Assembly (NCBI RefSeq): GCF_900142175.1
Contig: NZ_FQZX01000003.1
Location: 97,766 to 161,765, forward strand
DNA length: 64,000 nucleotides
Direction of reading: 5' to 3'
Origin: Maribacter aquivivus
GTDB lineage: Bacteria; Bacteroidota; Bacteroidia; Flavobacteriales; Flavobacteriaceae
The notes beneath the pieces are model-generated. The model did no database searches. It saw only the letters and a program-made list of their open reading frames with translations, and was not told the DNA's origin. Position 1 is the stretch's first letter, and each line of letters begins with the position of its first letter. This document shows positions 47,758 to 57,677 of the stretch, piece by piece. Both the position numbers and the translations under genes were made by a program.

Positions 47758-48660
47758 TGTTTTAATAGTTTGAAGGATTTATTGAAGTTGTCATTCTTCA
47801 ATCTTAAAAAATAAATACCAGATCTTAGTGAGCTAGTATTGATTTCATTGATTGCTTGTTCAACTTTATAGTTGTTAGAATGTACTAAAACTCCTGCTTC
47901 TGTAAAAATAGCTATTTCATTCTTATCTATTGTAAGAGTTTTTAAATCAATTGATACACTATTACCTACCGGATCGGGATAAATTATAGGAGTCGTTCCT
48001 AAATATATGGTTTCTCTATATTTACCTTGATATAATTGATTTGTATAAATACTTATCGCATTAATTTCATCTAACAACGGAATGCTGATTTGTTCTTTTC
48101 TAGTTTGAAAACTTTTGCCATTTACTTGCACGGTATATTCATCGGCGCCACTCATTTTTAAGTTTGCATAATTCGTAAAAGCAACGAAGTCTAATAGCAC
48201 ACTTAAAGGTAAAGACTCTGTAATAATAATTTTAGAACAATTTTGATAATTTATAGAGGTGTTAGAAGAGATACATAAATTATATTCCCCTTTGTTTAAG
48301 TCGGCAATAGTTAGCGTTTCGGTGAAGACAATAGTTCTGTTTTCATCCTCACCAGTAATATTAGCATTAAATTCTTCACCGTTTAAAGATTCAATGAATA
48401 TTAATCTGTTATCAGAACTAATACAAGAAGAACCAGCGATATAAGCTCCAGACTAAGAAATATCTAAGATTGTACTTTGCTCTTGTGTAGTAACATTTTC
48501 TTTGTTCGGAAATACTTTTATTGATCCTGGCTGTTCTACTACGAACATACGGTTAGTATCGTCTATACTACCTTGAATTTCGGTAGGAAAATTAAATGAG
48601 AGGTTCGGGAAAGACTCCACGTAAGATATTTGTAAAAATAGAGGGCTGGTTAAATAAGAA
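47754..48660 (-). pseudogene. Decayed PQQ-type sugar dehydrogenase with T9SS tail
   Basis: Reading the minus strand from about 48660 gives FPNLSFNFPTEIQGSIDD, then TNRMFVVEQPGSIKVFPN and ILDIS, the N-terminal blade of a glucose/sorbosone dehydrogenase. This runs in frame into a TAG at 48455-48453. Beyond it the same frame stays open to 47754 but encodes an unrelated C-terminal part: SGAYIAGSSC, beta-rich segments, and a type A T9SS sorting tail (EIAIFTEAGVLVH, SSLRSGIYFLRL, SFKLLKQ). No ATG start exists upstream. The bulk of the propeller (about 300 residues in normal members) is missing, so an internal deletion with a stop at the joint is inferred. Confidence 0.75.
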
Positions 48661-48824
48661 AAAAATGAAAATACCTAATAAACTAATTTAGGTTTGGTGC
48701 ACATTTAAAATTGACGTGTTTTAAAATTACGCGTCAAAGGTAGAAAATAAGAAATGAGAAATTTGTTCGATTAATTCTTATATTGAATATTAACGATATA
48801 TAAATTTTAACGAAATAATAACCA

Positions 48825-50360
48825 TTATAAATATAGGTTTTTATAGATTTTCTCTGCTAATATTTCACTGCTCCAAATGATTCTTCCGCAATGTTCTAAA
48901 TGCCAAAGAGCTCGGTCTTCAATTAAATTTCCAGCGAGCATAGGACCTGCAACATAAAAATCTTTTGAAGCCTGAAGGTTACTGTCTACTTTAATTCCAA
49001 TTTTAGAATTATTTACGGAAGCAAGATTCTTATTGAATATATTTTTGAATAATTCAGGTATGTATTCGCTTTCCAAATTAATGCTGCCTAGGCAATTAAT
49101 AACAATATGAAAATCGTTTATTTTTTTTAATACATTATTTTCTGGAGATGAATAATTTAACTGGAAGGCATTATTTAGAAGCTCTAAATTTTGAAACCTA
49201 CCTTTTATTTGAAAGAATTTTTTCTCATCAACCAACTGATCTATAACAGATAAGTAATGAATGCCAGCGCATCTTTGTCTTCTGCCAATTTGATTTCCAT
49301 GATTGCATGCGAATTTAATTAATTCTTGTTGATTTAATCTTGGTAATAGACTTCCGAAACCATTAGATATGATACCTACTGTTGAGGCAGCGCCTAAATT
49401 TAAGCTTTCGGCAAGATCTAAATCTTTATTTACCGCTAAGGCAATTTGATCTGCAGTAATATCCTTAGAATTCTTTAGTAGATTTAAATTTACCGTATTA
49501 AAGGTTTTTAGTTTATCATGGTTTACCGTGCCATCGGGCATTGTGCCATGTGTGGATAGACAGGTAAAAGTATTCTGTCCTTTTTTAAACTGTTGTTGGT
49601 CAAAAATTCTATAAATAGCCTCGAGCCCACTCGCATTAGCTCCTAAAACTAATATATTAGTTTTAAGTTCATTTTTATTTCTATTATGGAGAACGTTTAC
49701 AGCCTCTTTTATGTTAGAGTCTATTGTTGGAAGATATAAATTATCGATGTATTCTAATGTAGATACAGTTTTATCTTCTTGATTAAATAGTTTTTTATTT
49801 GGCAAAGATCCTGCCGACAAAACAATTTTAGTGCAATTTAGAGACGAATTATCGCTGAAATTTATAATGAAACCATCTTCTAATTGAAGAATGTCAACAG
49901 CTTCTTTTTTAATTTCTTTTATGGTAATGTATTTTGAATCTTTTGCTCTTTTAATTTGTGTTTTGACCTGCTCTTCAATATATCTACCAAAAAAGAATCT
50001 CGGTACGTATAAATCGTCCCATTCACCAATCTCCATACTTTTCTGATTATCAGAAATCCATGTGTTTGAAAGTTCACCGCCTTTTACGAAAGTCTTTAAT
50101 AATTGTTTTATATTTTGATTTAGCCAATTTTTAAAATGAGTTCTATGACTTTCAATAGGAATAAAACTTTTTAGATCATTTATGAGCAATACAGTTTCTC
50201 CAGACTGTTTACCATAAGGTACACCACTATAGAAATTATCTGTTTTATCTATTAGATATAAATCTACTTTTTTTGTATCCATTAATAATTTTTCTATTAA
50301 TGGAATTAAGGTATAACTTGTAGCGATTCCCGCACCGATAAATGAAATTTTTTCGGACAT
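48825..50360 (-). CDS. FAD/NAD(P)-binding flavoprotein
   Basis: The 511-residue cytoplasmic protein has an N-terminal Rossmann motif (ISFIGAGIATSYTLIPLIEKL), VPYGKQSGETVLLIND and a second nucleotide-binding motif in the middle (ILVLGANASGLEAIYRI). This is the layout of the FAD-NAD(P)-binding family often annotated hypothetical or hydroxyacylglutathione-like. The C-terminal NSKIGIKVDSNLQASKDFYVAGPMLAGN is a typical flavin-side GD-like motif. The reaction is unknown. It stands alone on the minus strand between the decayed dehydrogenase and the tRNA-like gene. Confidence 0.78.
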   Translation of the reverse strand: MSEKISFIGAGIATSYTLIPLIEKLLMDTKKVDLYLIDKTDNFYSGVPYGKQSGETVLLINDLKSFIPIESHRTHFKNWLNQNIKQLLKTFVKGGELSNTWISDNQKSMEIGEWDDLYVPRFFFGRYIEEQVKTQIKRAKDSKYITIKEIKKEAVDILQLEDGFIINFSDNSSLNCTKIVLSAGSLPNKKLFNQEDKTVSTLEYIDNLYLPTIDSNIKEAVNVLHNRNKNELKTNILVLGANASGLEAIYRIFDQQQFKKGQNTFTCLSTHGTMPDGTVNHDKLKTFNTVNLNLLKNSKDITADQIALAVNKDLDLAESLNLGAASTVGIISNGFGSLLPRLNQQELIKFACNHGNQIGRRQRCAGIHYLSVIDQLVDEKKFFQIKGRFQNLELLNNAFQLNYSSPENNVLKKINDFHIVINCLGSINLESEYIPELFKNIFNKNLASVNNSKIGIKVDSNLQASKDFYVAGPMLAGNLIEDRALWHLEHCGRIIWSSEILAEKIYKNLYL

Positions 50361-50493
50361 AGATTGGTTATGGATATTTACTCAAAAATGAACAAAATTT
50401 AAGAGATAGATATCATTTTTCTGAACAATTGGTTTAACTAGTATATAAAATCGACATTCTACATTTGCGCAGTCATCGATAATTAAATTTTAT

Positions 50494-50525
50494 AAAAAAA
50501 GCCTGATGCTATCAGGCTTTTTTTT
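50494..50525 (-). terminator. Terminator of the tRNA-like gene
   Basis: GCCTGAT (50501-50507) pairs with ATCAGGC (50511-50517) around a three-base loop, flanked by A-runs and T-runs on both sides. It lies just past the 3' end of the minus-strand tRNA-like gene. Confidence 0.75.
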
Positions 50526-50527
50526 GC

Positions 50528-50616
50528 GGAGGAAGAAGGGATTCGAACCCTCGAAGGCGTTAACCTTACAAGTAAAATACATCACTCGCTACAATAGACC
50601 ACTCTGCCATTCCTCC
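50528..50616 (-). tRNA. Class II (serine-type) tRNA-like gene with enlarged anticodon loop
   Basis: On the minus strand an 89-base cloverleaf can be drawn. The acceptor stem is GGAGGAA with TTCCTCC. The D arm starts GCAGAGTGG. The anticodon stem is GCGAG with CTTGT. The long variable arm is AAGG-TTAACG-CCTT, and the T arm is GAGGG-TTCGAAT-CCCTT. The sequence of the acceptor and D arm is that of a bacterial serine tRNA. The loop between the anticodon stem arms is 12 bases (TGATGTATTTTA) instead of seven, and one extra base sits between the T stem and the acceptor stem. No anticodon can be assigned. It may be a pseudo-tRNA or an unconventional tRNA; it has its own terminator. Confidence 0.6.
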
Positions 50617-50707
50617 AAGTTGTACAAAAAAACGACATATATTTTTATTTATTGTCTTCGATTGCATTTTTATATATAAAAAAGTTCTAATTGATTCTTG
50701 GTTGAAG

Positions 50708-50715
50708 TAAATTTG
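50708..50715 (+). promoter_or_regulatory. Candidate -7 element for the giant dehydrogenase gene
   Basis: TAAATTTG fits TAnnTTTG. A TTG lies 14 bases upstream, closer than usual. It would give a leader of about 100 bases before ATG 50821. Confidence 0.35.
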
Positions 50716-50820
50716 CAGAATTGAACTATATCGTAAATAAACCCCTTTGAACGATATTAATATTTGAACACGGTTAATTTGCTTTTTTTTGTAGCTTGAA
50801 TTAACCTAGAAGTCTTTAAA

Positions 50821-53800
50821 ATGAAGAAAGTTTCTTACAAGAATATGTTACAGAACAAAAAAAATGTTGCTCTAACTACCTTGGTGGTAGTGATGTCTGC
50901 GGTAGGTATGAGTTTTGGTCCTATGTTTTTTGGCCCAGGTTTAACTGATGCAGAACCTATTGGTAATTATTTGGATGGCGTATTCCCTAATACAGGTTTT
51001 ACACAAGATCCTTATGTTGTTGCTTATCCTAATTTGGATTTCGATACCCCTTTAAATTTTAATGTTGTCCCTGGGCAAAATAAAATTATTGTAGGTCAAA
51101 GGGACGGAAAGGTTTTTTGGTTTGATGATGCAGATAATACCACGGTAAAAAATTCGGTGATTGATTTGTCTAATGTTGTTGGTGGTCAAGTATGGGACGG
51201 CGGTTTTTTAGGGTTGTCAATTCATCCAGATTTTGGAGATGGAGTGCACAATTTTTTCTTTGTATATTATAGTACTGCATCTAACGACACCACGTTAGAA
51301 GAACCTCTGGGTTTTTATTGTGGTGAAGAGAAATTTCATGGCAACTATTTAGTTTTAGAAAGATTCGAGGTTAATCCAGTCACTATGGAGGCGGTACCAA
51401 ATACTAAAATAACAATGATCCAGCGTCAACTATATAATACTACACACCGAGGTGGTGGTATGGAGTTTGGTGATGATGGCTACTTATGGGTAACAACAGG
51501 TGATCAAGCTGCATATATCAATGCACAACAAATAGACGAGAATTTAGATGGTGGTGTTTTACGTTTAGATGTTGATATGATTGGAGGTGCTACAAGTCAT
51601 GAACCGATTCGTATTCTTGGAAACCAAGCAGGTGAGGCTGATGAATTTTCTGGTGTAAATTATTTTATACCAAATGATAACCCATTTAATGATGGATCAG
51701 GGGCAGTTTTTGAAGAATACTTTACGTTGGGTCATAGAAATCCACATAGAATGACTAAAGATAGTGCTACAGGTATATTTTATATTGGTGAAGTTGGTGA
51801 AGATAGTCATGAAGAGATAAATATTGTAGACCCTGCAGCTCCTGGTTTAAATTATGGTTGGCCTTTATTTGAAGCAAATGCTCCTTACACACCAAGAACA
51901 AATGCAGGAGATGTATGTTTAACTGAGTTGTATAATAATATGGCTCATACGGGACCTCTAGTGCAGTTTCCTCGTTCTGAGGCAAATGCAATTATTGGTG
52001 GTTACGTATATAGAGGTCAAGATTATAATGATCTTACGGGTTCATATATCTGTGGTGATTATGGTGTAGGTGGTGAAATATGGAAGGTTGATATCGCCAA
52101 TAATAATACTTATACTTCTTTAGGAAATTTTGCTCCTGGTAACATGGTTTCTTGGGGTCAAGATAAAGAAGGCGAATTGTATATTTTGAGTCAAGGAGCT
52201 GGTGTTAAATTGTATAAATTAAGATCCCCAGAGGCTACAAATTACAGTAATCTTCCCCAAAATTTAAGTGATACCGGCATTTTTACTGATATGATAAATT
52301 TAACGGTAAGAGATGGTGTTATACCTTACGAAGGTATTGATCCTTTTTGGTCCGACGGTGCTCTTAAAAAGAGATGGTTGGCAATTCCAAATGATGGAAC
52401 ACATGATACTGCAGCAGAACAAATTGCTTATTCAGAAGATGGTGTTTGGGAATTTCCTGTGGGTAGTGTTTTGATTAAACATTTTGATTATCCAATTGAT
52501 GAGAATAATCCAAATGTTGTTAAAAGAATGGAAACTAGATTTTCTATTAAAGGTGGTGATGGTGAGTTTTATTTTGTTACATATAACTGGAACGATGCCC
52601 AAACCGATGCTGTTTTACAAGAAGATGGTTTAGATGAGCCAGTTCAAGTAACTTTAGTTGGTGGTGGTACAAGAACAGATACATGGCATTTTCCAAATAA
52701 TGGAGAATGTGTTACTTGTCATAATGATATCTCTCAAGGTACCCTTGGTGCTCGTTCAAGATATTTAAATAGTGATTATGACTATTCCGATAAAGGCGGT
52801 GTGGTAGGTAATCAATTAGTAACTCTTAGTGAGCTAGGTATTTTAGACGCTACTATTACGGATACTGATACACCTGGTATATTAACTCATACTTCAATTA
52901 ATGATATAAATGGAACTTTAGATGATAAAGCAAGATCTTATTTAGATTTAAATTGTGCTTATTGTCACCAAGAGGGTACCAATAATCGAGGTGATTTTGA
53001 TTTAAGATTGTTTAAAACCTTAAATCAAACAGGCTTATTGACCGCAGGTGTAAATGAGCCTTTAGGGATTACTCCAGATGAAAAAATTGTTTTTGCTGGC
53101 GATGCCAATAAATCGGTACTTTGGCATAGAACAAATAGTGTTGTTCCAGGACAGGCTATGCCTCCATTGGCTAAAAATAGAGTTGATGAACAAGGCGTAG
53201 CAATGTTACAAACTTGGATTAATAGTCTAGTAGCCCCATTACCAGCACCTGATACTGGTACATATAGAATAGTTAATGTAGAGTCAGGTCAAACCTTACA
53301 AGTTGCTGGTGGTAGTACTAATAACACTGCAAATGTACTGCAAGGTGGGTATCAAGGTGTAGACAGTCAACATTTTATATTAGAAAATGCTTATGCTGGT
53401 TACTTTGAGCTTCGCGCAGTACACAGTGACAAGTACTTAGACGTAGCCGGTTTTGGAGCTGCACAAAACGTAAATGTTTGGCAATACGACGGTAATGGTA
53501 GTGATGCACAACAATGGGAAGTACTAGGGGTTGGAAATGATGAATTTCATATTGTTAACTCTCGTACAGGTAAATATTTAGGTGTTGAAACAGGTGGTAA
53601 TGTAGCTGTTTTAGATAATGATGGTACTGATATATTTAAATGGAGATTTGATGATATAGGTGCTGTTGTAGAAAGAGAAATTGTTCTTGATGTTGATATT
53701 ATTACAACAAGTGAAGATGGAGACATTGCACAGTTTCAGGTTTCTTTGGGAGCTGAGCCAACAGGCGATGTTGAGTTAGATTTAACTGCTATTCTAAATG

Positions 53801-56800
53801 CAGATGAAATTTTGTTATCTGATGCAGTATTGATATTTACCAATGCTACTTGGAACATTCCACAAACTGTAGACGTTACTGGGGTAGACGATTTAGATGT
53901 TGATGGTCCTCAAGATTTTCAGATAGAAATAAGAGCTAATGAGAATTCAATAGATGCTGATTATATTGGTGCTACAATAATTTTAGATGGTGTAAATTCT
54001 GATAACGACGGCGGTGGTGTGGCGCCACCAGATCCAGGTATTTATAGAGTTATAAATAAAAATAGCGGACAAACTTTAGAAGTTTTGGCATCTAGTTTAG
54101 ATAATGAGGCTAATGTTCAACAAGGTCCTTATCAAGATGCGGATAATGAGCATTTTGAAATTGACTATGATGGTGTAGGTTACTATTCATTTATCGCACA
54201 ACATAGTTTGAAAGCAATGGATGTAGCAGGTATTGGAGCTGGTGTTGGTGTTAATGTATGGCAATATGACTTCAATGGCACTAATGCTCAATTATGGGAA
54301 GTAGTGGATACTGGTGATGGTGATGATACCTATTTTATTATTAGTAAATCTACAGGTAACTATCTTAGAATAGCCCCTGATGGTAATATTGAAGTAGTTG
54401 TAAATGAAGATACAGATATTTTTAAATGGACATTCTTACCAATTGGTACTCCAGCAAGTGCAGGTATAAATGTTAGTAAAGATGTTGTAGTGGTTGATGA
54501 AGATTTAGATACTGATACTTTTAATGTTACTTTAAATACAGCACCTACTGGTCAAGTAACTGTAGAGTTTAGTGTAGTACTTGGTGGTGACGAATTCACT
54601 ATAGATCAAACGCAATTAATTTTCGATGCTACAAATTGGAATATACCGCAAGCGGTCTTAGTAACTGGTGTTGATGATGCTATTGCTGACGGAGTTCAAG
54701 ATTTTGTAATTGATGTATTGGTGGTAAATCCTATTAATGATCCAAATTATGAAGGATTAGGTACTACTGTTCAAGGTTTAAATTATGACAATGACGGTGG
54801 TGATAATGGTGCTCCAATAGTTGGTGAGTACAGGCTTGTAAACGTGCAGACGCAGAATACCATAAGAGCTGCAAATGGAGGTTTAATTCAAGAAACGAAT
54901 TTAGAAACAGGCACTTATGATGGGTCACCTTACCAAGAATTTATGTTGGAAGATGTTGGGGATGGTTATTATGCCCTAAGAACTTTACATACGGCTGATC
55001 AATATTTAGATGTGCAATTTTCAAATACTGATGCAGGTGCTAATATTTGGCAGTATACTTTCAACGGTTCAAATGCACAGTTATGGCAAATTGTTGATGC
55101 AGGTAATAATACATTTCATATAATTAGTAAATTGAGTGGTTTTTATTTGACAGAAGCTGCAAACGGTAATGTTTATATTGATGCAGATAATGGTGGTGAT
55201 ATTTATAGATGGCAGTTTTTAAATACAGGTTTTGCTCCTGTAGCAATTTCATCTGCAGATATCCTAACAGGTAATGAAGACCTCACAGTACAATTTTCTA
55301 GTGCTGGTTCTACCGATGACAAAAATGATATAGTGTCTTATCTATGGGATTTTGGTAATGGTGATACTTCAAATGAAGCTAATCCAGAATACACATTTGA
55401 AGATGGTGGTTCATACGATGTTATTTTAACAATTGAAGATGGTGACGGTTATTCAGATGTTGCCGATGCTATAACAATTGCGGTTAATGGAGCACCTGTT
55501 GCTGTGGCATCTTCTGATTTGAATGGAGGTGAAGCTACTATTGATATTTCATTTACTGGTGATCTGTCTACAGATGACACAGGTATTGCGTCTTATTTAT
55601 GGACATTCGAGCCAGGGGAAATATCTGCAGTTGCAAACCCAGTTTATACCTATACTTCTGCAGGAGTTTATAATGTTACTTTAACAGTAACCGATGCAGA
55701 TGGTTTAGAAGATACAACTACATTAGAAATAACTATTACCGCGCCTAATCAAGCTCCGGTGGCAGTTGCATCTTCAAATGTTGCAGGTGGTATTGTTCCT
55801 CTAGAAGTTGTATTTACTGGAGATCAGTCTACAGATGATGTTGGGGTTGAATCTTACTTATGGACGTTTGAGCCAGGTGAAACTTCCGCAGATGTAAATC
55901 CAACTTATACCTTTAATGATATAGGTGTCTATACAGTAGAATTAACAGTTACCGATATAGAAGGGCTACAGAGTACAACGTCAATTGATATTACAGTAAC
56001 AGCTGATAATCAAGCCCCAGTTGCGGTTGCTTCTTCTAATGTTATGACAGGTGATGCACCTTTAGAAGTACAATTTACTGGTGATCAGTCAACTGATGAT
56101 GTAGGTGTAGTATCCTATTTGTGGACATTTGAAATGGGAGAAACGTCAATAGTGGCTAACCCAACGTATACATTTACTACAGAAGGTACTTATGTAGTTA
56201 CTATGGTAGTAACTGATGCTGGTGGTTTGGAAGATGAAACGACTGTTGAAATTATAGTAACAGTAGACGAAACTCCTGTTGCCGTTGCCTCAGCTAGTGT
56301 GACACAGGGTGAAGCGCCTTTAGAGGTTCAGTTTACCGGTGATCAATCTGCAGGTGTTAATGATATTGTTTCATATGCTTGGGATTTTGGTAATGGTGAT
56401 ACCTCAACAGAGGCAAACCCAACATATACTTATGATACTCCGGGTACTTTTGAGGCAACATTAATAGTTACGGATAGTGAAGGGTTAACAGGGACATCTT
56501 CTATTGAGATTACTGTTGATGATGTTGTTGGAGATAATCCTACAGCTGTGGCTTCAGCTGATGCTACTAGTGGAGATGCTCCTTTGTTTGTTTCATTTAC
56601 AGGAGATCAATCAACAGGTGTAAATGATATTGTTTCATACGCTTGGGATTTTGGTAATGGTGATACATCGACAGAGGCAAACCCATCATATACTTATAAT
56701 ACTCCGGGTACTTTTGATGCTATATTAATAGTTACGGATAGTGAAGGATTAACAGGAGCATCTACTATTGAGATTACCGTTGGTGGTGTTGCGGTTGAAA

Positions 56801-57603
56801 ATCCTACAGCTGTAGCTTCAGCTGATGTTACTAGTGGAGAAGCACCGTTAGTGGTGTCGTTTATTGGAAATCAATCAACAGGTGTAAATGATATTGTTTC
56901 ATATGCATGGGACTTTGGTGATGGTGAAACATCAACAGATGCAAATCCTACGTATATTTATAATACGCCAGGTACATTCATTGCAACTTTAATTGTAACG
57001 GATAGCGAAGGGTTGACCGGAACATCAACAATAGAAATTACGGTTACGGGTGGTGTTAATTTAGCTCCTGTTGCTGTTTTAACTTCCAGTGTTGAAGTTG
57101 GTGAAGCTTTACAGGAAATTACATTTACTGGTGATCAATCTAGTGATGATATAGAAATAGTTTCTTATGCTTGGAGTTTTGGTGACGGTGGTACTTCTGA
57201 AGAAGTTAATCCAGCTTATACGTTCACGGGGCCTGGTACTTATACTATTACCCTTATTGTTACGGATAATGGTGGTTTAACTGATGAGATTAGTATATCA
57301 TTACAAGTGTTAAATGATAATACCGTTCTTGAAAATGATGATTTCGAAGTGGTATTATCACCAAACCCATCTGTTGATTTTGTAGAAGTTTCTTTTTCAG
57401 GAGACTTTAACATGGACGATGTAATTGGTTTAACGGTGCATGATATGAGTGGTAGATTAATAAGGAGATATATGCCAGAAGAAATAGCAGAAGATAATAA
57501 GTATAGAATTTCAACTGCAATTTTCAATAATGAAGTGTATGTGATAACATTGGTTATGACAAGTCAAGAACCAATTTCTAAAAGGTTGGTTATTAATAAA
57601 TAA
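50821..57603 (+). CDS. Giant secreted sugar dehydrogenase-cytochrome c-RICIN-PKD protein with T9SS tail
   Basis: The 2260-residue protein has a signal segment (VALTTLVVVMSAVGMSFG). A glucose/sorbosone dehydrogenase propeller follows (HRGGGMEFGDDGYLWVTTGD, GHRNPHRM, EEINIVDPAAPGLNYGWP), then a region with two heme-c motifs (CVTCH 630, CAYCH 712). Three ricin-type lectin domains start at about 813, 1073 and 1335. The first two are each followed by a Calx-beta-like domain (about 955-1060 and 1215-1330). Eight PKD domains lie at about 1480-2155 (YAWDFGNGDTSTEANP type), and a type A T9SS sorting tail ends ISKRLVINK. It should oxidise a sugar or related alcohol at the surface and pass electrons to its hemes. 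Its closest relative here is the gene at 60993. Confidence 0.92.
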   Translation: MKKVSYKNMLQNKKNVALTTLVVVMSAVGMSFGPMFFGPGLTDAEPIGNYLDGVFPNTGFTQDPYVVAYPNLDFDTPLNFNVVPGQNKIIVGQRDGKVFWFDDADNTTVKNSVIDLSNVVGGQVWDGGFLGLSIHPDFGDGVHNFFFVYYSTASNDTTLEEPLGFYCGEEKFHGNYLVLERFEVNPVTMEAVPNTKITMIQRQLYNTTHRGGGMEFGDDGYLWVTTGDQAAYINAQQIDENLDGGVLRLDVDMIGGATSHEPIRILGNQAGEADEFSGVNYFIPNDNPFNDGSGAVFEEYFTLGHRNPHRMTKDSATGIFYIGEVGEDSHEEINIVDPAAPGLNYGWPLFEANAPYTPRTNAGDVCLTELYNNMAHTGPLVQFPRSEANAIIGGYVYRGQDYNDLTGSYICGDYGVGGEIWKVDIANNNTYTSLGNFAPGNMVSWGQDKEGELYILSQGAGVKLYKLRSPEATNYSNLPQNLSDTGIFTDMINLTVRDGVIPYEGIDPFWSDGALKKRWLAIPNDGTHDTAAEQIAYSEDGVWEFPVGSVLIKHFDYPIDENNPNVVKRMETRFSIKGGDGEFYFVTYNWNDAQTDAVLQEDGLDEPVQVTLVGGGTRTDTWHFPNNGECVTCHNDISQGTLGARSRYLNSDYDYSDKGGVVGNQLVTLSELGILDATITDTDTPGILTHTSINDINGTLDDKARSYLDLNCAYCHQEGTNNRGDFDLRLFKTLNQTGLLTAGVNEPLGITPDEKIVFAGDANKSVLWHRTNSVVPGQAMPPLAKNRVDEQGVAMLQTWINSLVAPLPAPDTGTYRIVNVESGQTLQVAGGSTNNTANVLQGGYQGVDSQHFILENAYAGYFELRAVHSDKYLDVAGFGAAQNVNVWQYDGNGSDAQQWEVLGVGNDEFHIVNSRTGKYLGVETGGNVAVLDNDGTDIFKWRFDDIGAVVEREIVLDVDIITTSEDGDIAQFQVSLGAEPTGDVELDLTAILNADEILLSDAVLIFTNATWNIPQTVDVTGVDDLDVDGPQDFQIEIRANENSIDADYIGATIILDGVNSDNDGGGVAPPDPGIYRVINKNSGQTLEVLASSLDNEANVQQGPYQDADNEHFEIDYDGVGYYSFIAQHSLKAMDVAGIGAGVGVNVWQYDFNGTNAQLWEVVDTGDGDDTYFIISKSTGNYLRIAPDGNIEVVVNEDTDIFKWTFLPIGTPASAGINVSKDVVVVDEDLDTDTFNVTLNTAPTGQVTVEFSVVLGGDEFTIDQTQLIFDATNWNIPQAVLVTGVDDAIADGVQDFVIDVLVVNPINDPNYEGLGTTVQGLNYDNDGGDNGAPIVGEYRLVNVQTQNTIRAANGGLIQETNLETGTYDGSPYQEFMLEDVGDGYYALRTLHTADQYLDVQFSNTDAGANIWQYTFNGSNAQLWQIVDAGNNTFHIISKLSGFYLTEAANGNVYIDADNGGDIYRWQFLNTGFAPVAISSADILTGNEDLTVQFSSAGSTDDKNDIVSYLWDFGNGDTSNEANPEYTFEDGGSYDVILTIEDGDGYSDVADAITIAVNGAPVAVASSDLNGGEATIDISFTGDLSTDDTGIASYLWTFEPGEISAVANPVYTYTSAGVYNVTLTVTDADGLEDTTTLEITITAPNQAPVAVASSNVAGGIVPLEVVFTGDQSTDDVGVESYLWTFEPGETSADVNPTYTFNDIGVYTVELTVTDIEGLQSTTSIDITVTADNQAPVAVASSNVMTGDAPLEVQFTGDQSTDDVGVVSYLWTFEMGETSIVANPTYTFTTEGTYVVTMVVTDAGGLEDETTVEIIVTVDETPVAVASASVTQGEAPLEVQFTGDQSAGVNDIVSYAWDFGNGDTSTEANPTYTYDTPGTFEATLIVTDSEGLTGTSSIEITVDDVVGDNPTAVASADATSGDAPLFVSFTGDQSTGVNDIVSYAWDFGNGDTSTEANPSYTYNTPGTFDAILIVTDSEGLTGASTIEITVGGVAVENPTAVASADVTSGEAPLVVSFIGNQSTGVNDIVSYAWDFGDGETSTDANPTYIYNTPGTFIATLIVTDSEGLTGTSTIEITVTGGVNLAPVAVLTSSVEVGEALQEITFTGDQSSDDIEIVSYAWSFGDGGTSEEVNPAYTFTGPGTYTITLIVTDNGGLTDEISISLQVLNDNTVLENDDFEVVLSPNPSVDFVEVSFSGDFNMDDVIGLTVHDMSGRLIRRYMPEEIAEDNKYRISTAIFNNEVYVITLVMTSQEPISKRLVINK
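56289..57053 (+). repeat. Tandem 264-base repeats encoding PKD domains 5-7
   Basis: Three consecutive PKD units share long near-identical DNA. The segment AATGATATTGTTTCATA recurs with a period of exactly 264 bases (88 codons), with copies near 56359, 56623 and 56887. The other five PKD units are clearly more diverged at DNA level. Confidence 0.8.
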
Positions 57604-57626
57604 TATAATTCTTAAATTAACACAAT

Positions 57627-57666
57627 AAAAGTGGCTATATCTCGTAATATAGTCACTTTTACTTTT
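57627..57666 (+). terminator. Terminator after the giant dehydrogenase gene
   Basis: A 14-bp stem (57627-57640 with 57647-57660, one G-T pair) closes a six-base loop and is followed by ACTTTTT. It lies between the giant gene and the membrane glycosyltransferase gene. Confidence 0.75.
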
Positions 57667-57677
57667 TATAATAGTTT

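Larger units (their letters stand above)
50361..50820. other. Intergenic region holding the tRNA-like gene and a promoter
   Basis: The 460-base gap between the flavoprotein (minus) and the giant dehydrogenase (plus) contains a terminator hairpin at 50494-50525, the tRNA-like gene at 50528-50616 and a plus-strand -7 candidate at 50708. Nothing else was recognised. Confidence 0.6.

Noticed and set aside
56289..57053. Regularly spaced repeats considered as a CRISPR array
   Set aside because: The period is 264 bases and in frame, and the units encode PKD domains; there are no short repeats with unique spacers.
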